This document shows positions 27,958 through 40,500 of a stretch of DNA of 64,000 bases, piece by piece; positions within the stretch are counted from its first letter, which is position 1, and the number at the start of each line of letters is the position of its first letter. The translations under genes were made by a program, and so were the position numbers. The stretch is from contig JAQSEB010000001.1 in the NCBI GenBank assembly GCA_030063045.1, positions 1,240,001 to 1,304,000 of the forward strand, read 5' to 3'. Source of the stretch: Pratylenchus scribneri (taxonomy: Eukaryota > Nematoda > Chromadorea > Rhabditida > Pratylenchidae). A model generated the notes under the pieces. That model worked only from the letters and a program-made list of their open reading frames with translations, was not told the origin of the DNA and ran no database searches.

Positions 27958-28462
27958 ATAAATCCGCCTGTTTTATATTTGCACCAAAATAATTCCGCCT
28001 GTTCAATTTGCCCCAAAATAATTCCGCCTGTTCAATTTGCCCCAAAATAATTCCGCCTGTTCAATTTGCCCCAAAATAATTCCGCCTGTTCAATTTGCCC
28101 CCAAAATAATTCCGCCTGTTCAATTTGCCCCAAAATAATTCCGCCTGTTCAATTTGCCCCAAAATAATTCCGCTTGTTCAATTTGCCCCAAAATAATTCC
28201 GCCTGTTCAATTTGCCCCAAAATAATTCCGCCTGTTCAATTTGCCCCAAAATAATTCCGCCTGTTCAATTTGCCCCAAAATAATTCCGCCTGTTCAATTT
28301 GCCCCCAAAATAATTCCGCCTGTTCAATTTGCCCCAAAATAATTCCGCCTGTTCAATTTGCCCCAAAATAATTCCGCTTGTTCAATTTGCCCCAAAATAA
28401 TTCCGCCTGTTCAATTTGCCCCAAAATAATTCCGCCTGTTTTATTTGCCCCAAAATAATTCC
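27958..28462 (-). repeat. Minisatellite array C, 29-bp unit
   Basis: About 17 copies. Read on the minus strand, each unit is ACAGGCGGAATTATTTTGGG followed by GCAAATTGA. It has the same GGCGGAATTA core and GGGGCAAAT block as arrays B and D, but in opposite orientation. Minor variants include an extra C and CTTG for CCTG. It sits just beyond the globin stop codon. Confidence 0.95.
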
Positions 28463-28547
28463 ATTTAAAACTTGAATTTTATGAAATTAACTTTTAGGGC
28501 TTTCGATTGACATATCTCTATCCCGAATTTGTTTTTTTTTTATTATC

Positions 28548-29650
28548 TCATTTAGCTATAGGATAAAATGTTGTGCGCAAATGTCCCTCTACCCTAAATA
28601 GATGTGGTCTACCTTTTTGTTGATTCCTTTTGAAGGGACATTCCCGGACCGATTCAAAACCAGCTCGGAGTTGATCGACCAAACAAGCGGTCAAAACCAC
28701 CCAAGCTTGACTGGCGCCAGGCAAATCTCGAACTGCCTCCTGATTCCTTTAAATTTTCATTCATAATAAATGCAATTTAATTTAATTGTAGCTCACAGAA
28801 CAATGTCGATTACGGCTTCCCCAAAAGCTTCCCAAAGGGCACTTGTGAACCTGTAAAATTGGAAAACATTGATGAATTCCCTTAAAAGCAAAATCATACC
28901 CGTATGGTCGAAGGGCACTGTGTGCTTGACCCAACAATTTTGGATCAAAATCGCCTGTTAATTAATGGTAAATTTGGATACAAAAAAGAGACTGACCAGC
29001 TGTGTCGGTCCTTTTGCATTGTTCAACTTCCAAATTTTTGATTGCCTTAAGGAAAATGAATTTTAATTGGAAATTATTAATTTATTTACCGCTTCGAACA
29101 TTTTGACAATTAATCGGGCATGATCACGGGGAGTGGCAATTTCACAACGGGACATTGCCGAAATGAATGTTCTCGTGTTGAACATTTCCCTCATAATTGG
29201 CAGGGAACGCATCATTCGATCGAACACCTTTGCAATGAATTATGGTGGAATAAATGAATGCCACTGACAAAATGACAACCTCCTCAAAAACACTCTCAAT
29301 TCGTTTTCCCCCATTCCTGGTCAACAATCTTTGCCAAGTGAATCTCAGCGCCCTTTTCTGCAATTTGGACAGCTTATCCTCATAATTGTAATGGCGAATT
29401 GGTCGAAGCAATCCTTGAAAATTGGCCACAATTAATTTCTCTCACAAAATTGGCACACCTTTCCTTGGGAATACGCTGAGTTGATGATGGGGCAAATGTA
29501 AATGATGCAAATGTTGTTCGGTGGATTCAACAATGGATGGCATTGAACTGGTTCGGCGCATTGCCTGTTCCCGGCTGGCCGCCAATGCCTGGTCCGCTTC
29601 TTCGCCAGATGGCAACGATGAATCCGTCCTTTGGCGAACAGCTCGCCTGG
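28548..29650 (-). CDS. Nematode-type globin
   Basis: Heme protein of the nematode globin family (C. elegans glb type); role in oxygen or redox sensing is only inferred. Exons join in phase: a Ser/Arg-rich N-terminal exon from about 29649 (RRAVRQRTDSSLP... HHLHLPHHQLSVFPRK), then GLLRPIRHYNYEDKLSKLQK and RALRFTWQRLL (helix A), VFDRMMRSLPIMREMFNTR, RDHARLIVKMFEAAIKNLE (candidate distal His E7), DFDPKLLGQAHSALRPYGFT (His of the G-xx-H motif as proximal F8), and SALWEAFGEAVIDIVL. A strong donor (CT|GTGAGC) reads past an apparent TGA into NQEAVRDLPGASQAWVVLTA (helix H). The stop is at 28548. The start codon is not found: exon 1 is preceded by an acceptor, so the true 5' end lies further right. Confidence 0.85.
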
Positions 29651-29654
29651 AAAA

Positions 29655-30955
29655 AGGAATTTATTAATATTTATTTTGGGTTTAATGGGGAGTGCCCCAA
29701 ATGGCTTTTGGTCTTTCTTTTAGAATTTTGTGAGGGTAGGAGTAAGGAGGCATTTGCGCCTGAATGGAGATTCCTCTTTTTTGTTTATTGCTTCCAGAAT
29801 CCAAAGTGAAGTGCCCTTTTCCGGAGGACATTTCCCTCATTTTTGCCATTTTCTTTCCATTTTCGTATTTTTACATCCCACCACTTAAATTTACATTTGC
29901 CTTTCCTCCTTCCGTGGTGTTAAGACAATAGTATCGACGGTGGAAAAGCTGCCGGATAAATTTATATATCATTTTAAAGCATTAAGTTAGCTACAAAATA
30001 ATATCAAAAGCATTGACCATTATTGGATATTTTCCAAGTTATGGCCATAAAACCGACAGATAAATAATTTTAATTAAGCTATCGGTTTTTTGGACATAAC
30101 TCATGTAAATATTCAACATCATCCAATATTTTTGATATCATTTTTTCGCTAATTTGATGCCCAATATATGCTATAAAATATATCCCATAGCTTTATCACC
30201 ATCGACACTAAACCGATCCATCCCTTTATTGTTTCCCTTTCGGCTTTATTCCTTCCCAATACTCTTTTTGATGGTCGGTGGTGGCCAAATCGTTGGAGGA
30301 TCGACGAAAATATTTGCATCCAATGCCGGTCAGAAAAATGGAAGTGGCTTTCACCAAATGAGATTGCAATAATTTTTGTTGGGAATTTGACGAAGAATTG
30401 ATGGATGAAGGGGCAATATGATGGGGTGAACAGGGCATTTTTAGATTAAATTTGAGGGAAAAATTTGTGTTTTTCTGTGATTTTTGAGGTTTTAGTGAAT
30501 TTTGAATGGAATTGGATTTTAATTGCTCACTGCCCAATTTATTTATTCCTTTTATTCATGCAGAGAATGGTACCCAAATGTGTATTTTGGCCTTTTTTCT
30601 GACTAAAATGGGGCCAATTTTTTTGGTTTTGACAACATTCAATTGGCTTGTTGGCACACTTTTAAGGGGGGTGGGGGGGGGGGAGGAGGGAATTCTCGAA
30701 TTGCATTCAATTGCATCCAAAAAGGTTGCCTATAGCCGAAAAGGATGCCATCCACCCCTTTTACGAAAAGGACACCCCTGAATAATGTCTTCTTCTTTAC
30801 ATAGCCACTTGGCCACATTGATGAGGGAAGGGGAAATTGGATTGGGACCGATGATTGGATAAACTAGAGAGGAAAGGGGGCAATTGGCTATTTCCCCCAA
30901 AAAGGCCTTCAACAGCGGGTAATTTGTTCGGAGTTTACATAATTCAATTTGACTC
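29655..30955. other. Gap, probably globin 5' region and repeat
   Basis: It contains a family 3 foldback at 29955-30190. A minus-strand segment starting MPCSPHHIAPSSINSSSNSQ (about 30441) is a possible first globin exon, but its splice phase does not clearly fit. A G-run (about 30667-30690) is present. Confidence 0.4.
29955..30190. repeat. Foldback element, family 3
   Basis: The left arm (TAGCTACAAAATAATATCAA, AAGCATTGACCATTATTGG, AAGTTATGGCCATAAAAC) is mirrored by the right arm (GGACATAACTCATG, CATCCAATATTTTTGATATC, TTCGCTAATTTGATGC). It is a second copy of the element at 11.94-12.2 kb. Confidence 0.6.
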
Positions 30956-30957
30956 AC

Positions 30958-31602
30958 TTTCTTCTTTGTTTGATCCTTTCGGCCTGTTGTTGTTGCTGTT
31001 GATCCAACATTTCCTTCTGCTCATTTGAGGGAAATATTCAAATTAATATTTAGCAAATGGAATTGTATTTAAAAGTCCTAAAAATGATAGAATTTATCGA
31101 AATTTTCTTGTCGTAAAATTATCTTCTTGACCAAATCAGAGGCTTCTTTAAGATTTCTAACCTAACTAACCCTATAAACCTAAATCTTATTTTAAGCCCT
31201 AAATTTTTCTATGGCCAAGTTTTATGGCCTCAAAAAATTCTTTTCCAACAGAGAAAGGTTTCGATCGATAAATTCAGCCATTTTTTCGGACTTTTAACAT
31301 AATTTCTTTTGTAAATTTACAATTTCCCATTCCGTTGTTCCACTGCCCAATTCCATGGCCAATGCTTGGGATATTGGCATTCCAGCATTTGCCATTCCCG
31401 CCTCGCCTCCTTTCAATTCAATTTCCATCTCTTGATTATTCATTTCTGTGGGCTGATGATGATGGTGTGGATGTGGAATTAGCCCATATTTTGCCAATTT
31501 CTCCCTTTGTTCCTGAACTTTTGCCGCCTTCTCCTTTTCCACTTCTTGTTCCAATTGATGAAGGAGGCGACGACCCCGAACAATTTTGGCAATCAAAAAC
31601 AT
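30958..31602 (-). CDS. Fragmentary gene with coiled coil, unrecognised
   Basis: An acceptor directly precedes MFLIAKIVRGRRLLHQLEQE and VEKEKAAKVQEQREKLAKYG, a predicted coiled coil after a short hydrophobic stretch. A His-rich PHPHHHHQ segment and SQALAMELGSGTTEWEI follow, ending at a GTAAAT donor near 31316. A second exon (about 31020-30958) reads QKEMLDQQQQQQAERIKQRR and ends at a GTGAGT donor in phase 0. Upstream and downstream exons were not found. The hydrophobic start could be the end of a membrane helix. I do not assign a family. The intron contains a family 7 repeat. Confidence 0.4.
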
Positions 31603-31639
31603 CTAAATAATTGATAATAAAATATACTAGAAATTGAGA

Positions 31640-34000
31640 AATTTGGATGAAGGCAATTTTGAATGGAAATGTGAGGCAATGACGACAATATATGGGGGGG
31701 GAGTGGGTTGGCATTTTGCAGGAGGCCAATTGCTTTTCCTCCCCATTTCCTTCTTTCACAATAATTTTGGCTGTCATAAACACTGCAAAAAAACAGCAAA
31801 TTCATCCATCCAGGCCAATCCACATTCCCATTTCTACTTATTCCCTTTTGAACATATTTTAATTGGCCAATCATCACAATTGGCCACTAATGTAAAAAAT
31901 ATTCTCTTCCCTTTATTTTCTTTGAATTCGTGGGAATCCACTGCGCACAAAATGTTCGCACATTCACATGAATAATATAATGATGGGCCAATGATGAGGA
32001 ATGGAATAATATTTTGTTCATAAAAGTGAATGTTTTTGTTGCATTTTTATGAAGAAAAAATGGAAATATTTTGCAAAATTTCACTTATTTTACTTATTTT
32101 TATTTTGCCATTTTTCAGCTGCCACCCAAAACTCTAAAATGGCATTCCCCTCCTTATACTTAGATTTCTTTTAAAGGAAATCTGTGTTTGTCGCGTGTCA
32201 CATTCCCATTAAATGCCCTGGCATTTTTTCTTGCGCGCATTCCGAAATTATTCAAGAGTGGATTTTTGGGAAATGGTCGGAATGGGATGGGGAGGGGAGG
32301 ATTAAGTTACTCTCATCAAATGACCTTCAGACACGTAAAAAAAGCTTTCAAGAATAAAGTGGAGGAAAAGGTGAAGGGATGAGATTGATACGGGGGGCCA
32401 AAGGTTAGGACAAAGTGCTTTTGTGAGGGAGGACACAAAATCGGTACACAAAAAAATAGAAAGGAAAGGGCCAAGGTAAGTGCGACGGGAAATTGGCCAA
32501 GTGGGAACATTCTCCTGGAAAAAACCACCGGCACAAAAGGCCAAAGGGGAAAACAAAATAATAAATCGGTGTTATATATGCCCTCAGGGCATGTCGCCCC
32601 CAAACATGCCCAGCGGCGCCATTCCCCCCCCCCCCCCCCCATTTTGGGGTTTGTGAATGGTAATTCTCTATGCCAGCTGAGAGAATGGCAAAAAGAAAGG
32701 AGGGAATTGGATGTGAAAATTGGATAGATGGATGGATGGATGTGGTGGTGGGGAAATGGAAATGTGCGAAATGAAATGGATTTACTTGGTTTTGGGTATG
32801 GGGGGGGGGAACTGGGGGGGGGGGGTGGGGACGACGAATGATTTTCGCTGCATTATTCACGAGAAGGAGGGAGACCAACTGGGCCAAAATGGAGCCAGAG
32901 GGGAGGGGGCTGGGAATGGTGGCGACGACGTCCTGGGGCGCCAACCCATTCGAGAATCGAGACTCGGGATTGGATTCATTCCCGCCAGCCCCCCCCCTTT
33001 CCACCTCAAATTCACACCTTCCCTCCTCTCCCTTTCATTCGCCCTTTCCCATGGTGTTCTGTTGTTCACTGAAAAAACAACAAAAATGAAGGTTAGCAAA
33101 AATGTTGGAGGTGAATGGGAGAAAATGATGACAAAATATCGAGGAAAAGTGCGCGAACCGATGACGAATGAATGATGAGAAGGGCCAATTTCAAGCATTT
33201 TTATGTCTTTTTTGGGAAGAAATTGGCCAATGGTATTTTGGGATAATGAAGCCTTTAGGTCCCAAAAAAAGGTTTTTTAATTCCCATATGTGCGAGTAAA
33301 GGGGATGGGATTATTTTCTGGATGGCAAATGTTAATTAGGCCCAATGGGGCCCCAAATGGATGGATATTATGTGAAGGGGAAAAATGGCCATAAAATAAT
33401 ATTCATCTAAAAAGAGGAGGAAATGGCATTATTGAGGGAAGGTGGAATTAGGCGACCGTCCGTGTTCAGTCCAATTCTGCTGCTTTGCCCAAAAGCATTG
33501 CGTGTTCCAATTTAGGGCCCAGGAAGCACAAGGGATTTGGCCTAATTGGCGTTGACGGGGGCAGGCAAGCAACAAAGGTGGGCTCCCACCCATTCAATTG
33601 TAGGTGGATTCGAGGAAGGAATTGTGGCCAAATCCAAAACAATTGGGACGACCTTTATTCAAAAAAGAATGAATGATGAAAGGAAGGAAAAGTATGGAAT
33701 ATTTTGGAAAGGAAATTGAATGGAAAAATGCAAATTACGAATTCGGGAAAGATTTTTTAAAAAATATATTTCGGTCCGTCTCATTTCAATTAATTTCCGT
33801 TCTTCTTTCAGTTTTTAATTTCCTCTTCTTTTTCTCATTTTTTCCGTCCGCCTCCAACTCCTCCAACAATTCCAATGTTCAATGGTTGTTCCTTGCCCTC
33901 CAGGAAGAATGTGGTGCATTCACCTTTTCCCTAAAATAGTTTTTTTGTGAATTATTTTCAAATTGGAATTAAATTAATTTGCCGAAAAAAATAAAGAATT
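31640..34000. other. Intergenic, no supportable gene; homopolymer C and G runs
   Basis: No ORF shows domain motifs. The notable sequence is a run of about 17 C at 32624-32640 and G-runs of 7-12 between about 32801 and 32830, with shorter C-runs near 32990. Composition is purine-rich over 32.2-33.1 kb. Confidence 0.5.
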
Positions 34001-34029
34001 ATAATTTGCCGAAAATTTTTCATATCGAA

Positions 34030-34165
34030 AAAGTCTATAACTTGGTCATGTCTGACTTCTTCAAGATTTCTTTACTCCGAGCACTGAATTCTAATCTAAA
34101 TTTACCCTAATTTTAAGCCTCAATACTTGTTATAGGCCAAATTATATGGTTATTATTCATAATCT
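34030..34165. repeat. Family 7 dispersed repeat (three copies)
   Basis: The segment with CTATAACTTGGTCATG, TCTTCAAGATTTC and AGGCCAAATTATATGG is shared, with divergence, with about 31090-31240 (CTTCTTTAAGATTTCTAACC, ATGGCCAAGTTTTATGGCC) and 51105-51260 (CATATAACTTGGC, CTTTAATGATTTCTAACC, ATGGCCAAGTTATATTGCC). The outer ends are inverted repeats of each other. Confidence 0.55.
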
Positions 34166-34289
34166 AGGGTTAAATTTGTCTTGGGCAAGAACTGTGCTTC
34201 TTCGCTGAAGGTCTATTCCCCCTATGGCCCAATGAACGGGATAAGGTTAATTCGACTTTTTCTTTATTAGTACAGAAAATATGTTAGTT

Positions 34290-34480
34290 AATTATAACAT
34301 GAAGGGGATAAGACAATTTAGGAGGGAAAAAGTGCTGGTTTAAAAAGGCAGATTGGGGCAATATTTGATTGATGATAGGGTGACAAGGCGATAGACAAAA
34401 AGTAGGGGTACAGTAGGACAAATAGGAAAGGCCCTTGGGTATTGTTGACATTGAGAAGACCTCAAAAAGATTATTTTTCG
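34290..34480 (-). repeat. Family 6 dispersed repeat (two copies)
   Basis: On the minus strand it reads TTTGTCCTACTGTACCCC, CTTGTCACCCTATCA, ATATTGCCCCAATCTGCC. The same words occur on the plus strand at about 43978-44070. This lies just downstream of the guanylate cyclase; the second copy lies just upstream of the same gene, so the two copies bracket it in opposite orientation. Confidence 0.6.
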
Positions 34481-34528
34481 ACACTAATAATTTTCAGCAA
34501 ATTAATTCATATAATATTATTTCTTTTA

Positions 34529-37500
34529 ATTTCCCCCAATTTTCACCTTTACATCCACTTTGCCACGTTCCACCATAATGAAATGATGGAAAAAGCAACG
34601 AAGCAAATTATATGAAGATTCACTAATCTGAAAATGAATTCCAAAAATATTAATTAAAAACAATAAATGTGAAAATGGCACTTGTATTTTGTTGGCAACT
34701 CCGCTGGATTCCTTTTTAAAATGGTTTAAATATCGATTGATTTTGAATGTTTTTTAAACCATTCTGGATGCCATATTCACGGTGTCGCCAAAGAGGCAAT
34801 AGCGAGGGGCGGCAATGCCAACAACGCCGGCTGCCACTGAACCACTGTGAAAACCGATGCGAACCTTCAAAAGAGAAATTGCCAGTAAAAATGAAAATAT
34901 TCTGAGGGACCATCATAATTTCGTCCGGTTTATGTTGAACTTTGAAATTGGCCACCAACTTTTGGGAAATTACAATTTAGAATGGGGAACAAAAACGTAC
35001 GGAACGCATTTTGAGTGCAATGTCCGCAATATGTTGCACATGGGCATTGCCATTCTCACGGGGAACGCCCGAAACAATCATATAGGCATCGCCAATCTAA
35101 TCAACAAATATCATTCCCAAACACTTATTTTGGTGCTCACTGTTTCCACTTTGTATGCATCATGTTTTGCAATGATTGAATCGAAGCCGGAGAAAAGATC
35201 ATTCAAGAAATTGACCACCTTTTTATGAGGGGGAATTTATTCATTTTTTTTTGTTTATAAGCCATTTAGCCATTTATGAAGGCGATAAAGAGACGTGGTT
35301 CATTCTTTTGCTCATAGATTATCGAGGAAATAATCAATATATGAAGGCAATATACCATTGAAAAGCCAAAATTGTCCTCTAAAAAGTGGCTAATTCTATT
35401 TTTTATGAATTCAGGCTTTAGAGAAATTTGCATGCTTTGAATGTTATATACCCAATTTGGAGGGAAAACCAATTATTCTTCCATTACCTACAATTTGCTT
35501 TAAATTATCAAAATTTGTTTTAGCCACTTTTTAGAGGACATTCAGGGCTTTCGATTGGAGTATCGCCTTCCAATATTGGCTAATGCCTCGCTGAGTTATG
35601 GTCCAGAAATTACAGATTGGTTAATCGACAGATGGGTGGGTGTTTGTGCTCCTTCGATTTCCAATACCGTATTCTCTCTTCCACAAAAGAAGGGAAAATT
35701 TGTGCCCCTTCAATTTGATGGAAGGGAACAACATATTCTCTTTTCTTCGCATTTTATAGCTAAAGAAGGGAAAAATTGTGTTCCATTTCCATTCCATTCC
35801 ATCAAGAGGACATAAGCGGATTGAGTATCTTATATTAGTTTTTGAACCATATCTCAGTGAAACATTAACTAATTTGAGAAGGCAATATACCAATCGAAAG
35901 CCAAAAGTTTCCTCTACAAAGTGGCTTGGATTAATAAATTTTTATCAAATTTGTTGTTTAATAAATTTTTAAGTCATTTAGCTTAATATACTCTAATTTA
36001 TTAATAAGGAAAAGCTGTTTAACTTACAAAGTATTTTAGTTTTCTAAAAATTTAAAAGCCACATTTTAGAGGATTCCTAGATCTTTCGAACAGCATATTG
36101 CCTTCCAAAATTGGTTGCTTCCTTTTTGAGAGTTGAGCTATGGCCAAAAGAATAGCAAGTATTGAAAAGTTGGTAGGCAAATGACCTGGAGTGGTGTCGA
36201 ATTGCTGGCCATCCGGGTGAATCCCCGAATGTCCGAAAAGAGAACAGTGGAATTCAAATAGAGTTGAGGGGGCACAGCACGTCCCGCTTTCAGATCATCC
36301 GCAATCGATCTGTGAAAATAACACTTTTTAATCCAATATTCGCATAATTTTCTACGATGGTAGCATATTCTTGAGGAGTCTGTCCGCCTGTTGCTGTGCC
36401 TCCTCCAACAATTGGGTCCTTTCCTTCACCAATTGTTCCAAATTTGTTGTGTAATCTTCCATCATTTTCATCATTTGATCCACCAATGTGCCACTGCCAG
36501 TCGATTTCAAATTTGCATTCACAATTGCCTTTATTCGCTTCATATTCGGACGCATTTCGGGCAATTCCAGCCAACATGCTTCCAATGCCTAAATTCTCAA
36601 TTCCTTCCAAATTCCATTTAGAATTCGTACTGAAAGTAATTGCAAATTGTAGGCTTCTTCGCTGGCCGCAATTTGTTGTTGATTTGGGAAAGTTGGCCGA
36701 ATGATTTGATCATCCTCATTGGCCAATGCTATTTTTTGCATTATTTCTTAAATTTAGGCAACATTATTTTGGCCCTTTAATATATTCCCAAACTGGATGG
36801 CGGCAAATTCCGTTCATAAAATGGTTCCAGCTTGAACAAAATTTGATAAAGGACCATCCCAAGGGAATACACATCTGCTGCCGGTGACCCATTTGGAATG
36901 TGTTTTGTTGAGATGAATTCCCTGATTATTTCCGGTGCTTGTTGGATGAATTCTGAAGGCAAATTCAAATTGTTCAATGCCATTATTTATGGGTAAGGGA
37001 TAATTAAGTAACGCCGATTGAGTATTTTCATCAGTTTTTGGCCCATTACTCAACGAGGCAATAACCAATTTGGGAAGGCGATATACCATTGTAAACCCTA
37101 AAGTGTCCTCTAAAAAGTGGCTTTAAAATTATTATGAAATTTACCTTTTTAATTTTATTATTCTTAATTGAATTCAATAGAACCAAATTTTCTGAATTCG
37201 AGCCGATTATTTATAAATTGTTTTAATAAATTTCAAAAAGAATTTAGCCACTTTTTAGAGAATATTTAGGGCTTTCAATGGCATATCGTCTTACTAAATT
37301 GGTTATTTCCTTGTTAAGCTACGGCCAAAATAAATGACACAGATATAATAAATCGTCTAGTTTCAATCAAATAATAAAGTAAGCCACAAACTTTTTGTTG
37401 TGTTTTTCTCCCTCATTCGCAAATTGGCCAAATCCTCCTCCTCTTCCGATGCCCCACGGCTTTCATCCGAACTGTTCATCATATCCTTTCTCTGCTTTTC

Positions 37501-40500
37501 CTTCTCCCTTTTCGTCCTCCCCTTCTTTCCCCCATCCATTTCCCCATCATCCGCTTCATCCCCTCCTCCTCCACCCCTTTTTGCCTTCTCCAGCCGTGCC
37601 TTTTCCCTCTCCTTTTTTTGCCTCAATAATTCACTTTCACTAATATATTTCAGCTCATTGTGCCGCAATTTGTCCCCAACAATTTCTTCGGTCACAAAAT
37701 TTGTCAGTTTGATATTCCAATTTGAGTCGACCAAACAATTTTGGATGCACAAAAAGCCGTGGTATTTGATGATGGAAGTATGCAGAAAAAATAGGCCCTA
37801 AAGGGAAGGCATTATCGTTTTTGGCATTGGCACAATTAATTAACTCACTTTGACTACATCCTTGGCAAATGAAACTTGAAAATTGCGACTGATTTTCAAT
37901 TCCTCATTGAAAAGGACGTCCTAAAGAGGGTACAATTTTTTTTGTTAACATAAGTTTGGTGTTTTTACCTCCAAACTGCCTCTTTGACAAAGTAACCAAA
38001 GGGAAATAAATCTGTGGCAAAAATTGATTGAATTATCTTTAGCATATTTATTGGAAATTTACTCATTTTGTTGATTGAATGAAATTCCATAAAATTTGTT
38101 CAAATTCTCATTCTCCATCATTTTTAATTCCTTTAATCGTGCCAAATCATGTTTATTGAATGTTACACTTCGAGTTTGAGCATATCGCTTATAGGAACAT
38201 TTGACGCCATTGGCCAATGCCTGCTTGGCAGCTTTACAAAAATATTTGAAATTTGTTTTGTCTATTCAAAATATTTACCAAGTCTTGAATTGGCTTTGGA
38301 ACCAATTGAGCCGCCAAAGGAAGAGGAATCATGTGAAATTGTTTTGCTATGCAATGAGCCTGATTTCTGCTAGGAAATTTGAGGTGTGATAGCATAAATC
38401 AGACGGAATTAAAATGTTTGGGGCAAATAAAACAGGCGGAATTATTTTGGGGCAAATAAAACAGGCGGAATTATGTTGTGGCAAATAAAACAGGCGGAAT
38501 TATGTTTGGGGCAAATAAAACAGGCGGAATTATGTTTGGGGCAAATAAAACAGGCGGAATTATGTTTGGGGCAAATAAAACAGGCGGAATTATGTTTGGG
38601 GCAAATAAAACAGGCGGAATTATGTTTGGGGCAAATAAAACAGGCGGAATTATGTTTGGGGCAAATAAAACAGGCGGAATTATGTTTGGGGCAAATAAAA
38701 CAGGCGGAATTATGTTTGGGGCAAATTCAAACAGGCGGAATTAGTGCAAATTCAAACAGGCGGAATTAGTGCAAATTCAACAGGCGGAATTAGTGCAAAT
38801 TCAAACAGGCGGAATTAGTGCAAATTCAAACAGGCGGAATTAGTGCAAATTCAACAGGCGGAATTAGTGCAAATTCAACAGGCGGAATTAGTGCAAATTC
38901 AAACAGGCGGAATTAGTGCAAATTCAACAGGCGGAATTAGTGCAAATTCAAACAGGCGGAATTAGTGCAAATTCAAACAGGCGGAATTAGTGCAAATTCA
39001 ACAGGCGGAATTAGTGCAAATTCAAACAGGCGGAATTAGTGCAAATTCAAACAGGCGGAATTAGTGCAAATTCAAACAGGCGGAATTAGTGCAAATTCAA
39101 ACAGGCGGAATTAGTGCAAATTCAACAGGCGGAATTAGTGCAAATTCAAACAGGCGGAATTAGGGCAAATTCAACAGGCGGAATTAGTGCAAATTCAACA
39201 GGCGGAATTAGTGCAAATTCAAACAGGCGGAATTAGTGCAAATTCAAACAGGCGGAATTAGTGCAAATTCAAACAGGCGGAATTAGTGCAAATTCAACAG
39301 ACGGAATTAGTGCAAATTCAAACAGGCGGAATTATTTTGGGGCAAATGAAACAGGCGGAATTATTTTGGGGCAAATAAAACAGGCGGAATTATGTTTGGG
39401 GCAAATAAAACAGGCGGAATTATTTTGGGGCAAATAAAACAGGCGGAATTATTTTGGGGCAAATGAAACAGGCGGAATTATTTTGGGGCAAATAAAACAG
39501 GCGGAATTATTTTGGGGCAAATAAAACAGGCGGAATTATTTTGGGGCAAATAAAACAGGCGGAATTATTTTGGGGCAAATGAAACAGGCGGAATTATTTT
39601 GGGGCAAATAAAACAGGCGGAATTATTCTTAAAAATAGGCGGAATTAAAACATAGTCAAATAGACGAAATTAGATAAAACACTAAACAGGTTTAGAAAAT
39701 TAAAGGCAAACTTTTTTGTTCTTGTCTTCTAAAAGACGAATTTGTTCACGCGGAATACGCCTATAATTAATTCATCAAATTGGATGCCACTCAAAACAAA
39801 CCAAGTCATGTCATAAAGCATTCGTTCCTTTCTGTAAAATTCACATTAATTTTACACAATTAAATTATTCCCTTCAACCCACTCCTTTATATAAAGCAAA
39901 TAGCCAAGGGGAATGGCCACTAAAATACAAAGATTAATTCGTAATTTTCCCATTGCTTTTAACCCCCAAAGAAGATGAGAATGCCAATGATCATATAAAT
40001 TGTGGTGTAATCGCAAAGGCCACCATCAAATCCGCATTTAGGCATATCCGGTGGCATGACCCCATCATAGCTGCTCCAATAGTGGCTCATCACTTCATGT
40101 GCTACATGTTCTGAGCAATCATTCTCGCTCATTGCGCATTTATGTTTGTCCCCAAGCCGGGCGGTCAATTCCACCACAATTCGCATTGTTCCTTCAAGCA
40201 AATTCACAAATTTATTTACATTATTTTTTACCATTTTTTGTATGATAAGTGGCATATGATGGCACTCGAATTGCTTTGTTATTCATTAAAACTTGGCCAG
40301 TGGATCCAATGAATTGTCGGGCGGTCATTTTCTTCCAAATGAATGCTCCGTCCATAAATACACTTTCATTCTTATTTTCCTCATAGGCATCCCGAACGGC
40401 GAGGCCATAAAGGAAAAGAGCATCATAAAGGGACATATAACTAAAAAATGGAAATGGAAACAATGATCAAAAGTGAATTTGGCAACGATAAAGTTGCATA

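Noticed and set aside
28780..28800. TGA after DIVL as the globin stop
   Set aside because: The TGA is part of a GTGAGC donor. Splicing continues in phase to NQEAVRDLPGASQAW, a good globin helix H.
38473..38769. Repetitive ORFs of about 90-100 codons in array D
   Set aside because: Translations of 30-bp repeat units only, intronic in the guanylate cyclase.
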